DNA of 64,000 bases, taken from contig NC_088302.1 in NCBI RefSeq assembly GCF_032854445.1, forward strand, positions 49,942,046 to 50,006,045, given 5' to 3'. The notes under the pieces were generated by a model. That model had not been told where the DNA came from. It searched no databases and worked only from the letters and a program-made list of their open reading frames with translations. Source of the stretch: Liolophura sinensis. Lineage: Eukaryota > Mollusca > Polyplacophora > Chitonida > Chitonidae. The position numbers were made by a program, and so were the translations under genes. Positions 46,700 through 58,790 of the stretch are shown piece by piece; positions within the stretch are counted from its first letter, which is position 1; every line of letters begins with the position of its first letter.

Positions 46700-47060
46700 C
46701 ATTCAACTAACGGCATCGTTCCTCTGAAATTGCACACTGTTTTTTTGCGGTCAAGGATAACATTTTCAACCAAAGATCTCTCATCTATATCCTGCTGAGG
46801 GTAAAGAATATCGTACAATACAACTGTCGCACAGTACAAGTAACGGATTAGTCCCTTTAAATTCCACATAGCTAGAATGTCTTTTGCGGGCAAGGATACC
46901 ATTTTCAAAATAAGATCCCTTACCTTAACCCTACTACATGAATCGTAGAATACAATGGTAGAACAACTAAGGGAATAATTCCCTTGAAATTGCAAACAGC
47001 TTGCCATATTTCTAATCTTGCGGAGCAGACCATTTTCAACCTAAGATCCCTTCTTGGCAA
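46700..47060 (-). repeat. Three diverged ~130-bp tandem copies in the TRIM 3' UTR
   Basis: Plus-strand markers recur in the same order: TGAAATTGCA / TTAAATTCCA / TGAAATTGCA near 46725, 46856 and 46984, each followed by a CATTTTCAA block and AAGATC(T/C)C. Confidence 0.75.
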
Positions 47061-47392
47061 ACTTTACTAAACACCTCAACTACAGATCAAGTTGATGTAT
47101 TATACAGTAAATTTAGACTTATTCTAGTGCACATTCAGATAGGGTATCCATCAGGAAGGAAGTCCTGCATGGGGATTTCCCATGGCATTAATTACGCTCC
47201 AGAACAATCCATGGCGTGAATGGGGTGTACCAAATATGGGTGTTCCCCTAGGCGGCCAGGGCAGAACGGGTCTGGCGTACACTCAGCAACAGACACAACA
47301 GTTACACAAGAACGCATTTAATGAATCGAACCGCACGGAAACCTACTGCACTCCAATTGTAGTGACGTTTACCAATAACCGCCCAACTTAAA

Positions 47393-47400
47393 TGAGGTAG
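47393..47400 (-). promoter_or_regulatory. let-7 seed match, 8mer (CTACCTCA)
   Basis: The plus strand reads TGAGGTAG, so the TRIM transcript carries the full 8mer complement of the let-7 seed, about 0.9 kb after the stop. Confidence 0.5.
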
Positions 47401-48282
47401 ATAAAAAGTGCAAGCTATGCAGTGCAAAGCATGCTGTTTGCCTAAAAGAGCATCGTATACAGCACGAACCAGCAAGCAGGATAAGGCAAAAAACGGCACA
47501 CACCTGAACAAGTGCTGGGTTTTTGTTCACAGTAGTGTAAGGGGTGTACACAAAACATCACGCAATCTTCACTTCTGCCTATCAATGGATAAAAACACGC
47601 ACACTGCTGACGTGCTGTCCACATGTTTTATGAAGTGTAAACATTTAGATCCAATACAGACGATAGACATGCTGTTGGCAATGCGAGCTAGTTAGCGACA
47701 GATGAACAGTTCATATATTTATACACCAAATATGACGAAGGAAGGGTCAAGAACATATATCTTACAAGTAGCCTTTGGAACACTGGAAATTCTATTTTCT
47801 CTACTGGAAATGAATCGAACAAATGTGAATTCGGTAAGAATAAGCACGCTCGATTCCGGAATGTATACATCACAGTAGGTCCCTCAAATAGCCCTGACTT
47901 TCACAAGCCCAATGTTCCGTATGTACAGAAATATTACAAGGCAAATGTTAATATTACTGCACACCCATTCGGCTTCCAACTTGCCTTTAGATACCCAACA
48001 CTTGAAATCTGGACATTCATAAACGGGTAGATCTCTATTCAGACCTCAGATAACCTAATCAGATGTATAGTGACTTTACATTTTTAAATTCTCATATTGC
48101 ACATAGGCCACATTATATGACATCTTCACGTCAAAGCATCATTTAGTTACGACCACAGACGATTCACTGACGACAAGCACAGCACTAGCACATATACAGT
48201 ACAACACTAATCACAAGCATGTGTCCCACTGGCATTGGGGATGGATGCTGTCATCGGCAGGATTGTCTTTACGCTGACGACA

Positions 48283-48435
48283 TCACTGAAGATACTTGTA
48301 GCATTTGATGCAGTGGTTGCCCGAGTCTGCCACGAGCACCTGTCCGTCAGGGGTTATACACAGCCCCTGGGGTCCGTAGAGCGGCTCAGCGCTTGTGTTG
48401 ATGTAGGACAAAAAGGAACCACCACTGTCAAACAC
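48283..48435 (-). CDS. TRIM2: TRIM2/3-like last exon (final NHL blade)
   Basis: Acceptor GGTTTTCCAG|GTGTTT. It encodes 50 residues, [50 protein letters not shown], then TGA. It matches the TRIM2/3 C-terminus almost residue for residue; the main exon runs into an in-frame stop just after the donor, so this exon is needed to close the NHL propeller. Confidence 0.95.
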   Translation of the reverse strand: MFDSGGSFLSYINTSAEPLYGPQGLCITPDGQVLVADSGNHCIKCYKYLQ

Positions 48436-51149
48436 CTGGAAAACCAAATAACAGAGTCTGATTTATTATAAATGATACAGAAAGAGTAAAATAAGTATTC
48501 TGATGCCTCTTAAGCGTATTTTAGGATTTGCGTGAGCACAGACAAAACTTAATCCTGTATGAAAATTGCAACGTACGGAGATTCATATTCACTTAGAACT
48601 TCAAGACCCATTTATTATATTTCAATAGTGTTTAAAGCCCAACATTTTGTTTTTAATTATATGAGCAGTGTCAGTTTCATGGATGGCGGAAGCCAATCAC
48701 AACGCCCGGTAAACAATCGCCATTTGTCAGTTGTGTGTGATAAATTTCCTGATACACAGCAGGTACCGAACTAGCTGAAGCTGAATGCGAAAGCGCGACT
48801 TCCGCCATCAAGGACCAGGAAACTTCCCCCATGCAACTAAAAACATAATACTACAATAGAGTGAAGAGTTGACATGTAACTGACATCTTCAACCATCCCT
48901 AAAATGCCCAATCCAGACAGTTTGTCCTAAACACCGTTTTTTCACAAAGTATTTTTTATGTCTTATGTAATTACCTGGATCCTGGAATTGCCCCAATCAG
49001 CGACCAGAACGTTGTCGTAATTGTCAACAGCGACACCTGTCGGAGCGTTGAATTGACCATTACCTTCACCATTGGAACCAAAGCTGAACATATAATTACC
49101 CTCGTGGTTGAACACTTTAATACAGTGGTTATGGAAATCCGAAACTATGATGTCATTTTTTGAGTTAACAGCCACGTAGTGGGGTCCAGCAAACTGGTGC
49201 TCGTTGTTTCCCCTTGAGCCAAACTTCTGAATCAATTTGCCGTTGGACTGGAAAATGAAAATACTGCTAGCTTTGTTGTCGACGACGATGATGTGTCCGT
49301 CTTTATCCACCGCGATGCCTTTAGGGCCCAGAAGCTTTCCTGTTCCGATCTTATTTATGTACTTGCCCTCTGGGGAGAACACACTGACCCACTTGTTGTC
49401 GTAATCGGCCACCAGATAATTGCCATTGATGGTCAGAGCCACTCCTGTCGGCCTTTGCATCTTGCCGGCCACGCGACCCGGTGACCCAAAACGAAGTTTG
49501 CACTCGCCGTTCAGAGAGAACACCTGCACACACTGGTTATTACTATCCGCGACAAGAACCTTTCCAGTGCTAGTTACACAACAACCTTGGGGATTCGTGA
49601 ATTCCCCTTTGTTCCTACCTTTCTGACCTAATTTCATGTTCAGGTCATCTTCGATGGGATTGCTCCTGCGATTCGAACCATGAGATCTGGAACTTGATGG
49701 TCGCTTTGTTCCCTTCTGCTTCACGGCGACCGTCTTTAGAGGTTTGTTACTTCCTAGTTGATCGAGTTCTTCTCCGCCGGCACAAGCTTTAATGCAGAAT
49801 GGAGAGCCCTTGATTTCTTGGTCATAGAGATTAATTTCAAGTTGATATGTGCCTTCCGTTTTGACTACGTAGGTGAGATCATAAGTTCCGTTTTTGTTGT
49901 CGGACAAATAAGGTTCGATGAGATCCCCATTCCTGGCTGTCAGGATAGCGGTAATGGCCGCCTCGCCTACTTTGACTAGTTCCCCTTTCCGGTCCTTCGT
50001 GGTGATTGAGATGACCGTGGGCCGGCCGATATAACACGTCTTAAGTCCGTCACCAGTGGCCGTCGTTTCAAAAGCAACTGCGCTATTGGACTGCACATGG
50101 CCCAGGTTGTACACGCATTTTTTGGCCGTGTGCAGCGAAGTGTTGTCGAACCAAATGCTAGAGTTTTCTTCTGGTTGAAACTGGACCTGTAGAGCCCCTA
50201 GCTCCTGGAGTTTCTCCGCCATCTCCTTCCTTACCAGAAGGATCTCCGTGTCTGTGCCATGCTCCAGCGTCTCCTCCGTGAATTCAGAACTACTGTTAAT
50301 CTTAGACAGAATTCCCTCAAGAGATTCTCGTTGGTCTTTAAGGGTCTGCTGCTTCATATTGTAGACAGACTCTAGTTCGGAAAGGAGTAAAGCTTTACGT
50401 TCGGCCATCATTTTGCTCAGCGTCTGGAAAGCATCGCAGATCCTCCCCTCAGCGTCTTTGAATCGTTTGGTCAACATGGACGACACTTCGTTGACCTGTT
50501 CTAAGGATTCCTTGATGGCAGGGACTTGGGAGCGAGCGTCTGATATGAGACTGAGCAAAGCCGCTCGGTGCTCCTGCATCGCATCTTTTAACAGTATCGT
50601 CCGGTGGTCAATGTGCTCTAGGGCTGTACAGTCTTCACACACTGCCGTCTCACATGGCTCACAGTAAAACTGGAAGGATTTCCCGTCATGATTTGGACAG
50701 ACTAGTTTGGGTTCGTGGTCACTCTCCGTGAGCGCCAGCTCGCTCAGTGAGACCACATGATGGTTGTTCGGTGCCTCCGCCATTTGCTTGTGAGGTTCCA
50801 CGCAATTCTCACACAAATATTCCTCGCACTCAACGCACTTTAAAGAAGCCTGGACACGACCACTTTCACAGCACGAACATATCTTGTGTTCTCCAAGAAC
50901 ATCGATGAGATTGACGATGAAGAAGTTAGTTTGTAGGCCGGACACACCCTCAATAGGCAGGATGGACTGTTGTCTACAGATTGGGCACGTTGCAGACAAA
51001 CTTTCTGCAGGGATATACGTGGCCAGGCACTGCTCACAAAACGTATGGAGACAGGGTAGGACCTTTGGACTTATATACCTTCCCAAACAGATTCCGCAAC
51101 TCAAAAACTGTTTGTCGATCTGCCGGACAACAGGAATGTTGTTTGCCAT
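48283..51149 (-). CDS. TRIM2: TRIM2/TRIM3-like RING/B-box/filamin/NHL protein
   Basis: Two exons, 51149-48975 and 48435-48283 (TGA at 48285-48283), give 775 residues. RING C3HC4 is complete (C18, C21, C33, H35, C38, C41, C55, C58). A B-box 1-like Cys/His cluster follows (91-131), then B-box 2 (151-182), a coiled coil (about 195-330), a filamin/ABP280 repeat (about 355-455, [12 protein letters not shown]) and six NHL repeats (about 505-775) with [19 protein letters not shown] and [12 protein letters not shown]. Order, length and the [18 protein letters not shown] ending match TRIM2/TRIM3, cytoplasmic E3 ubiquitin ligases. Human TRIM2/3 lack the first B-box, so this form is closer to an ancestral two-B-box TRIM. 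The ATG at 51149 is the first of the exon; upstream exons could extend it. No catalytic residue is missing. Confidence 0.95.
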
Positions 51150-51179
51150 CTTGAAAGGCCCACCGTCGACCAATGTGAC
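48975..51179 (-). CDS. TRIM2: TRIM2/3-like main exon (RING to NHL repeat 5)
   Basis: Acceptor TCTGTGTAG|GTCACA; coding from ATG 51149; donor ATCCAG|GTAATT at 48975. The 30 nt before the ATG are open and in frame (VTLVDGGPFK), so the exon can also be entered by a coding upstream exon in phase 0. One 2.2 kb exon holding nearly the whole protein. Confidence 0.93.
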
Positions 51180-51496
51180 CTACACAGAGAAAAGAAAGAA
51201 ATTACATATATTTTAGTTGAAAATAAAACAGCATAGTTTTGTTACTATACAAATAAGAAGTGTTGTGTTTTTTTCTTTCTCAAAGGACTACATCGCTCAC
51301 TGAAGTCGCATCAGGTACACAGAGCAAAGTCTACTGCAAAAAAACGGATATATATCCACGCCAATCTCAGATAATCCGCACAAAAGATGTATGTGCACAG
51401 CCTAAATTTGCTAAAGATCTCAGTATATTAATGCATTCAAGTTGGTCCACAGTGTTCCACAATCTATCCAGGGGTTACTGAAGACATGTCTGGACT

Positions 51497-51725
51497 ATGA
51501 TTTATTTATTTATTTATTTGATTGGTGTTTAACCCAATCTGGGACAAAAATAACAGAGCCAATACACAAGAATATTTCATTTAAATCAGGTCAGTCAGGA
51601 TTATGGGTAGATTACTTGTAGTAAAGCACGACCCTTGGACAGGCATCAGGCAGCCTTTCTGACGTAGAACCACAGCCAAGCCAGCAGGATTCGAGCCTGC
51701 AACTTTAATACTCATGGATTGATCG
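51497..51725 (-). mobile_element. SINE-like element, family D, antisense
   Basis: A TTTATTTATTTATTTGATTG edge followed by GTGTTTAACCC (tail side) and, at 51687-51705, GCAGGATTCGAGCCTGCAAC, a tRNA-like B box read on the minus strand. It is 0.3 kb upstream of the TRIM main exon. Confidence 0.65.
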
Positions 51726-54700
51726 ACTATGATAAAGGATCCCTGTTGAACTTTGAACAGATTTTCTACTTCACAGATGTGTTGGCTGCAGACAATTTGT
51801 TCTACATAAGACAATTTGGACAGCAAGCTTAATTGACCTGCAAATGTCAAAACTCTCCTGACTTCTACAATATCCACTGCATCCCTCACTGTTGCTGAAA
51901 GTATACTTATTCATATGGTGTCTCATTCCAAACTCGAGGCATATTTCACTCATAAGAAAACAGGACAAAGAACAGAGAATGTATAAATTAAAGCCACGTG
52001 TACGGTAAAACCTTCAGTCATGTCAGTCACAAACAAACAAGGTGTAAGCTTCCCTGTGGTCTAGAGTAGATATTCAATTTCTAATTTAGTATGCATGAGG
52101 ACAAGTGTGTATAAAAGTGGTGTCCTTCCACGGAGTGGTCATTGTCACTGGTGACCCTTCACATTGTAAATAACAGGCAGTTTTTCACTAGTTAATTTAC
52201 AAAAGCCAGTCTAAAAGGAAATCAAAACTTTCTGTCATATTGGCTGGACAGCACTTACCAAACAGAATTATAAGATAGAAGCAAAACAGACGTATCATAA
52301 GATACAAAAGAAAACGCTTCAATTAATTTACACCATATTGCCCACTTTGAAGCAGACACATTCTCAGCATACTCTTTATATTTTTAAGCCATAGTCTCTC
52401 AAAATAAGGTCACCAGAAGTTAAAACAAACATCAAGACAAAAAGAAATAGGTGTTTCTGTCAAGATACCACTCTTGAGGCCTTTGAAGTGTCTCTTGAGG
52501 AATACAGTTAGATCGCTGATCTACTTAGATGTTTGTTTTTGTGTAAATGAGGACAAAGATGAAAGTTATTCACTTGTTCTTAGGATCATGCACAAGGTAT
52601 TAACCCACCTCTATATACTGATGAACCATCACTGAATTTGTCTCTAAAACAAACAGTCCATCACTGTTATAGGTAATTACAGAAATTCTTTGCTGAACAG
52701 CATGCAGTTCAACAGTGCTTCAATTATATGAAGAAACTTTGTTTTCAAAACACATCTACTTCAAATTCTCATGGCTTAAATACTTGTAACATGTCTACAT
52801 ACACTACAGAAGAACACAGTTGTACAGTTCATATTCACATGAAGAAAAAAAACCCAAAACTTAAAAAAAGCAACAAATGTCATCCATTAACATTTTACCT
52901 AATTGGCATGCAATGGGTTCATTACACAAAAAAAAAAACAACAAACTCTTGATAGATACATGTATATACATGCATAATTGCATTGATTTACATTATGAGT
53001 AGCACATGTAATGTATGCTAGGAACCCCAAATTATGCAGGAATTCAGACTCCTGCTATTTCAGATAAGTGCTTCCTTAACCTTAGAATAGTCTACAAGTA
53101 GATATCAAGGACTCCTTTAAATGCAGCTTTGAAAAATATGTTCAGCTTTCAGCATTTTACAATCTTGTTTGAAGGCCACTAGTACAAACCCAGCTAAACC
53201 TTATTCACTTATGTACTAGCCAGGTGTGAATAATAACAATGTCTACAGTGTATATACAATGTACTGTGTATATTTACAGCTCACTGTTACTGAACAGTTC
53301 AACTGATGCTGTACCTGAATCTATTCTCAATGCATGCTGGAAGTTTATTTCATTTCTGATAAGTGATTTCTGACATACTAATGAATATTTATTTTACATA
53401 ACTGTCGTAAACTTCATGTTTTGGATACCAAGCACGTCCTTAAAAGAAACTTCTGCAGCCCATCAAGCATGTGACAAATAAACTTTCTAATGTGAGACCA
53501 CTGACCTCATTGGACAATAACTAGGTGTAAAGTGAGCGTGTTGTGTGCAGATAATGTTTGCCGATTTGCAGCGTCTGTTTCTAGAATCTGACATCAGAAA
53601 AGTGAGCACAGAGCACCTACTCTAATTTTGGAATAAATGTGTCATGGCTACATGGGGTAAGCTGTTATCAAGGGAAATAAAATTACTGACAAAACAGGAA
53701 GGTTATATAAATGTATCTGACATTGTATACTTTTACAGCCAGACAAACATCTCTCAATTGTCTATTTCATGAATATTTTTTCACTATATACACTAAATGT
53801 ATGATAATTAAACAATTTACCAAAGATCTGTAAACTAACTGGCCAATACAATACATATTACAATCTTAATTAAAACACAACTTGCAGCACTTATAGGGCT
53901 TAAAATAATTACAGGTTAATTATATTTTGTGAACTTTCATATGTTTCTCTGTGTTCGGAATACACATGTGTATATAAAATTTAACACAGTCATAATAATA
54001 TTCAACAGGGATAAAAATCAACATTGTTTTACATGTACTACATGTACCTGATAACAAAAATATGTGAGTGATGTTGAGGTTAAATAGAGTAAAGATGGCT
54101 TAGCCACTGGTCAGACAAAAAGTGCGGGTTAAACAGAACAGAGAGCCCCGCACGAGGCCATTCACCTGCGGCTCGTTACCTCCCTAAAGGTACACTGAGT
54201 CAACCGACTATCACCTGAGTGTGAAATAGTCAAGTCAGTCGTATTTGCTCAGTGAAAATAAACCCCCTCAAACCAATGCCTCATTTGAACTTAATGTATG
54301 CAACGGTAGCACGTTCCCCAAGAAATTTTCGAATTTAACAAATTTACAAAAGAGATTTTGATGCCCCAGATTGAATGTATTGAACCAAATGAAAAGAAAC
54401 AACAGCCTTTCTCTATATGCAGATGGGTGGATAAATTAGAACACTTCAAAGTTGGCCTTTTTTTCCCCTGGCAAATATTGATCTTATCTCTGTCAAAGTA
54501 CATTCAATTATTCTGAGGTTGAGGATGTTTGATCTACGCTTTCATTCTCAACTGCCAGGTAGCATAATTACACTTGACAAACCTTCATACCTGAAATCCA
54601 ATACCTGTTCTACACAGAATTTCATAGTAACGCCTTCATTCATACAGATACTGGTTTTCGGGAGTATTGCTCCATGTGTATTGTTACTCCAAAGTCACAT

Positions 54701-54823
54701 CGGCTATTCACTGAACCATAACATACAAGGATATTATACAGAAACTGGACAGTTACACTGACAGATCTTTACTCTGAATGAAGTTTAACTACATCCTTCA
54801 AAAACCTTCAAAAACACACTTAC
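51726..54823 (-). other. TRIM gene 5' intron, no feature recognised
   Basis: AT-rich with A- and T-runs. Minus- and plus-strand ORFs here carry no recognisable protein. Confidence 0.5.
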
Positions 54824-54880
54824 CTCCATAGCAGACTCAAAATAATAAGAACGGTACTCCATCTGTTCTATCCTTTCCAT
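54824..54880 (-). CDS. Candidate alternative 5' coding exon of the TRIM gene
   Basis: An ATG at 54880 with a strong context (AAAATGG) opens 19 codons (MERIEQMEYRSYYFESAME), ending at a consensus donor GAG|GTAAGTG in phase 0. Joined to the acceptor at 51179 it stays in frame through VTLVDGGPFK into the known ATG. The frame is open further upstream, with another ATG at 54937; the exon's 5' end is unknown. Vertebrate TRIM2 also has isoforms with differing short N-termini. Confidence 0.35.
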
Positions 54881-54967
54881 TTTCCACATCGGCAAAGCTT
54901 GAGCTGAGCAATCCGAACCACACTTTTCTAATACCATACAGTTTTCAACACTAGTATCTACATACAC

Positions 54968-57403
54968 ATGGGTCTGACAGCTACGCTGAAAACTGACTTT
55001 AAACTTGAGTTACTCTGATCAAAGTTCTTATAATTCAAAAATGTGTTGAATCTTGGGAATCATCTCTATGATGAGGCTTTTGTCACACATGTATCACGAC
55101 GTAGAAAAGATTCTCCCCAATGAGTGTTCACATAGCTATAACACACCTGACTTCACCTGCGACAGGTGAGTACTGACTGTGACAGCACGGTAGTTCTCAA
55201 TGAACTGCTGCTCACAGCCACTTGCCAGTCAGACACCTGATACGCTGAACCAGGCTACAGGTACAAAGGGAAATGAATATTCATGAGGTATCTCCTTAGT
55301 AGAAGTGTACAGTGCTTTGAGGATATCATCATCTGACTGGAACAGATATGAAGCCCTGTCGAGATGAGGAAGAGATGCAAAGTCCAAGCCAAGACAGCAG
55401 AGGGAGGGGGTACAAAATGAATTATTAAAGACTTCTATCATGTCTCAAGAGATTGAAAAAGGGAGAAGGTAAATTGTCTAACAAGTTTTGCATTGATAGG
55501 TTGACCCTTTATCAAATGTTCAGAGACAGGGGAATACCTCTCATTAATTTCAACTCGGGACAGTGGGGGTGGGGGTGGGGGTGGGGGTTAACTGGTTAAA
55601 ATCAGCTACAACAGATTTCAACAATTTCAGTAATGCACATATGATCACAGGCAGCTACAATGATCTTAATTGACCTGCCCACATAAAAGTTAACTTGCCT
55701 ATTGCTCAAACAGCAGACAGTAAAATACCTGAGCTGAAGTTGATTGTCACACTGACGATGGATGGGGTATAAAAATACCTGTGCACCCCTGGTCAGAAAT
55801 AGACCTGGAGTTGTAAAGGGTGAGGGACTGGGGCCATATAGAACAATAGCCAGTTTGTCTGCCTGCCTGATCCAGCCAGTGCTGTCTCTATAGGGAGCTG
55901 ATGTTCTTCACTTCCCTCAGTCCATACAAACAGCCAGACGGGTGCAATCCAATTTACCCACCTTCCCCACATGTCTTATAAACAATAAGATGTAATGATT
56001 GTTCTCCTCAGCCAGGCCAGGTAAACACACCCAGTGCATACCTGTGCTGTGTCTTAGCTAGCCTTACCTGATGACAGACCAAACCACACAGACAAACAGA
56101 CAAACACACAGACAGACAATGTACCACTTGCCCTGGATGAGCAAACACTGGCATGGATTTATATCTATCTACCAATATTGCTCTGTCAACATACTACAGA
56201 TGTACTACATACATATTTACATGTATTATATGGTCCAATGGTTCAGTCTGAATAATTCTCACCTGTTGTGAACATTTAAGACTGTCATGGGAAACATGAA
56301 AGAGATAACGAATAGAACGCTGTGTAACATTTCAAAAAAGTGTAACATGCCAAAAATGAAACTTTCATGACATGGAAACCAGACCTTTACATATAACATC
56401 TTGGATCATGTATGCTTCGTTCACGGTGAATGCACGTGTACATGTGACAGTAACATTGACCTGTAGCTGTTGTATCAAATCAACCGAATATGTCATGACG
56501 TCGGACTGACTTGGTCGATGGATCAAGAGACCAAAGTGCATATCTGACAGAAAGGACAGCTGTAATCTAATCGTACACCTGCAAAGTTGTAGGACCAGCA
56601 CCCACTTTCAGGTAAACACATGTACATCTACTTCGCAAGATATACTACTGATAATGGCAGTTTGGTAATAGATGCTGTCACACAGTCAAAACAGCACCAA
56701 TACTCATTTCGTTTTTAACTAGCATGCTTTATGGCGTATATACATATTTTTTTACAATCATATCACCTGATGTATTATTGACGTTGGTCACGTTTTAAAA
56801 ATATAACTGTATACACTGACTATATTTGTTCATGCCCCTGCCGTATATATTGTATTTTATCTTAAGCTTGTGCATGTCAAAATGTACATACTTTAAGAAG
56901 CACATAATTGAAGGCCTTAAAATTATAGTTTTTAAGCCATCAAACTTCATTAAAAAACTTTTAAGTTTCCCTATGAATAGATCAGAATCAAATAAAATGT
57001 GCCATTTAAAAAATGCTTCATTTCATGGGAAATACAGTATTGTAACAGAAGGCCTTTGAGAAAAGCAAACAACATTTTGAGATAGGTACCTTAATTCTTC
57101 ACATAAAGGTTTTACTCACTCATTCTTTCAGGATTGTCATTTCTGATTGTAAATTGAAGTGAGCAAACTTGCCTTAAGTTCCTCGTTTATAAACATTTAT
57201 AAATATCCACTTGTTAATCAACATAGAATCACAATCATTTTTCGGCACATTTGGTTCTTCATAAAATAACAATAATGACTGGGCAAGCATTACTTATACT
57301 CTCTTCAGTAACTGGGCACTAACTCAAAAATGAGAAAAGCTGATGTTCACAATATTTGATACTTACTTGTAACCACAGATAAATCTGTAATCAGTCCACT
57401 TAC
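54968..57403 (-). other. TRIM gene 5' intronic/upstream sequence
   Basis: No exon is seen. It contains a G-quadruplex motif (55565-55587), a CAGACAAACA-rich patch (56070-56120) and a short inverted repeat TCACCTGcgaCAGGTGA at 55154-55170. Confidence 0.5.
55565..55587 (+). repeat. G-quadruplex motif (GGGGGT)4
   Basis: Four runs of five G separated by single T. For the minus-strand TRIM transcript the G-rich strand is the DNA template strand. Confidence 0.9.
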
Positions 57404-57433
57404 CTGAGGACTGGATCTTATGTAAGGCAACAT
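57404..57433 (-). CDS. Second candidate alternative first coding exon of the TRIM gene
   Basis: ATG at 57433, in-frame TAA five codons upstream, ten codons (MLPYIRSSPQ), then donor CAG|GTAAGTGG in phase 0. It would join in frame to the acceptor at 51179. Its shortness makes chance plausible. Confidence 0.3.
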
Positions 57434-58790
57434 GACTGCTGTCAGTTAACAGACCAAAGGTAAGATTACACCTGGCTGAACTAATAACAGGCGATTAGTA
57501 GTCCCGCTCTGGGGGGTAAAGCCAGTATTAGTACAGATGGTAGGTGAAAAGAGTAAAAATCATGGCCATCTTTTCACCTGTAAATGCACCGATATTAGGT
57601 GGTGATTTAGAGCTAGGGCTTTCAGTACAAATCGATAATAAATATTTTATTTCTTTTAATGTGTCTTAAAAAGACAGTGTGAAGCTGTTTGAGACTTCAG
57701 TGGAGTAATCCCCCATGTATGGAAGTTAGATAGCTATAATGTAGAGTACACATGTTTCTATGGGTGTGTCCTTTCCATTTGAACCTTTATAACACAGCCT
57801 ATAAATCAAAATTCATACACATAAATACACTGTGATGATAAAATTTTTTTCTCGCTTATCAGTCAATTCAAATTCACTCATCTGAATGTATCTATCACAC
57901 TGAAAGGCAGGAGGTGAATTCTAACACCCTAAAATTAACAGTTTACACCAAAATAAACTGCTGTGCATTACAACGAGAGTTTGATCGAGATTTTCAGGTG
58001 AAAATGACCAGAAGCGCCTGGGGGTAGCCTGTCTAGTCGTCACGGGGGTTATTGTCCAGGTACAGGTATATAGGTCAGTAAGGACACCCACAGATACTCC
58101 ATTTAACATCTCACAAAACAGTTAAACCTCATAATGCATTCAATCGTCCTACTTATTTCATCGTTTTCTCCTTGAGCACAGGTGAAGTGCTGTCGTGGGA
58201 TAATAAATCAGCCCGAGTTACCAGGTCAACCAGGTGAGAAAATCTGGGGTGAGAGTGGCACTCAGAGACTGGTGGTGGGCTGGTGACGTCCACCTGTGAC
58301 ATGCTGGCCAGTTTCTATATGTGGTTTTTATTCAATTATCTATCATATCACAGATAAAATCTAAACTTGAACAATGAGGGATAGTTAACTCCTGTCAGCC
58401 AACTCCCACCATCTCAACAATAAACACATGTAGAGGGTTATGAATGCAACATTACAGGTCCCATGCTTTGTAATGTATGAACAATACCCTGTACTATACA
58501 GGGTGGGGCTTGTTTACTACTGCAGCATATATAATATAACAAACCAAATCGAACAGTAGTAAACAAACTGTTCATCAAATCAAACAAATGTTGACTTTTG
58601 CTTACCTATAGGTTACCTGTTGACTGATACATTTTCCAAACACAATTCCTATACTCTACAATTAATACAATTAACCATTCCAATTATTTTCTTGACATTG
58701 CCCGTGTGCATGTCAGTTAGCCCATTGCGTTAGACATTGCAGTAAAGACTAAACAAAAGAGAGTGATCGTCAGACTATGTACCCAAAAGC
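57434..58790. other. Upstream/intronic sequence, no feature recognised
   Basis: No coding signal and no clear promoter. Confidence 0.5.

Larger units (their letters stand above)
45930..48282 (-). other. TRIM2: TRIM2/3-like gene 3' UTR
   Basis: It runs from the stop codon to the inferred poly(A) site, with no competing gene and no introns evident. It carries three diverged copies of a ~130-bp segment (46700-47060), two let-7-type seed matches and a short hairpin near 47165-47186 (ATGGGgatttCCCAT). A long 3' UTR is usual for TRIM2/3 and TRIM71 genes. Confidence 0.55.

Noticed and set aside
49293-51216. Plus-strand ORFs across 49.3-51.2 kb
   Set aside because: Antisense shadows of the TRIM coding exon.
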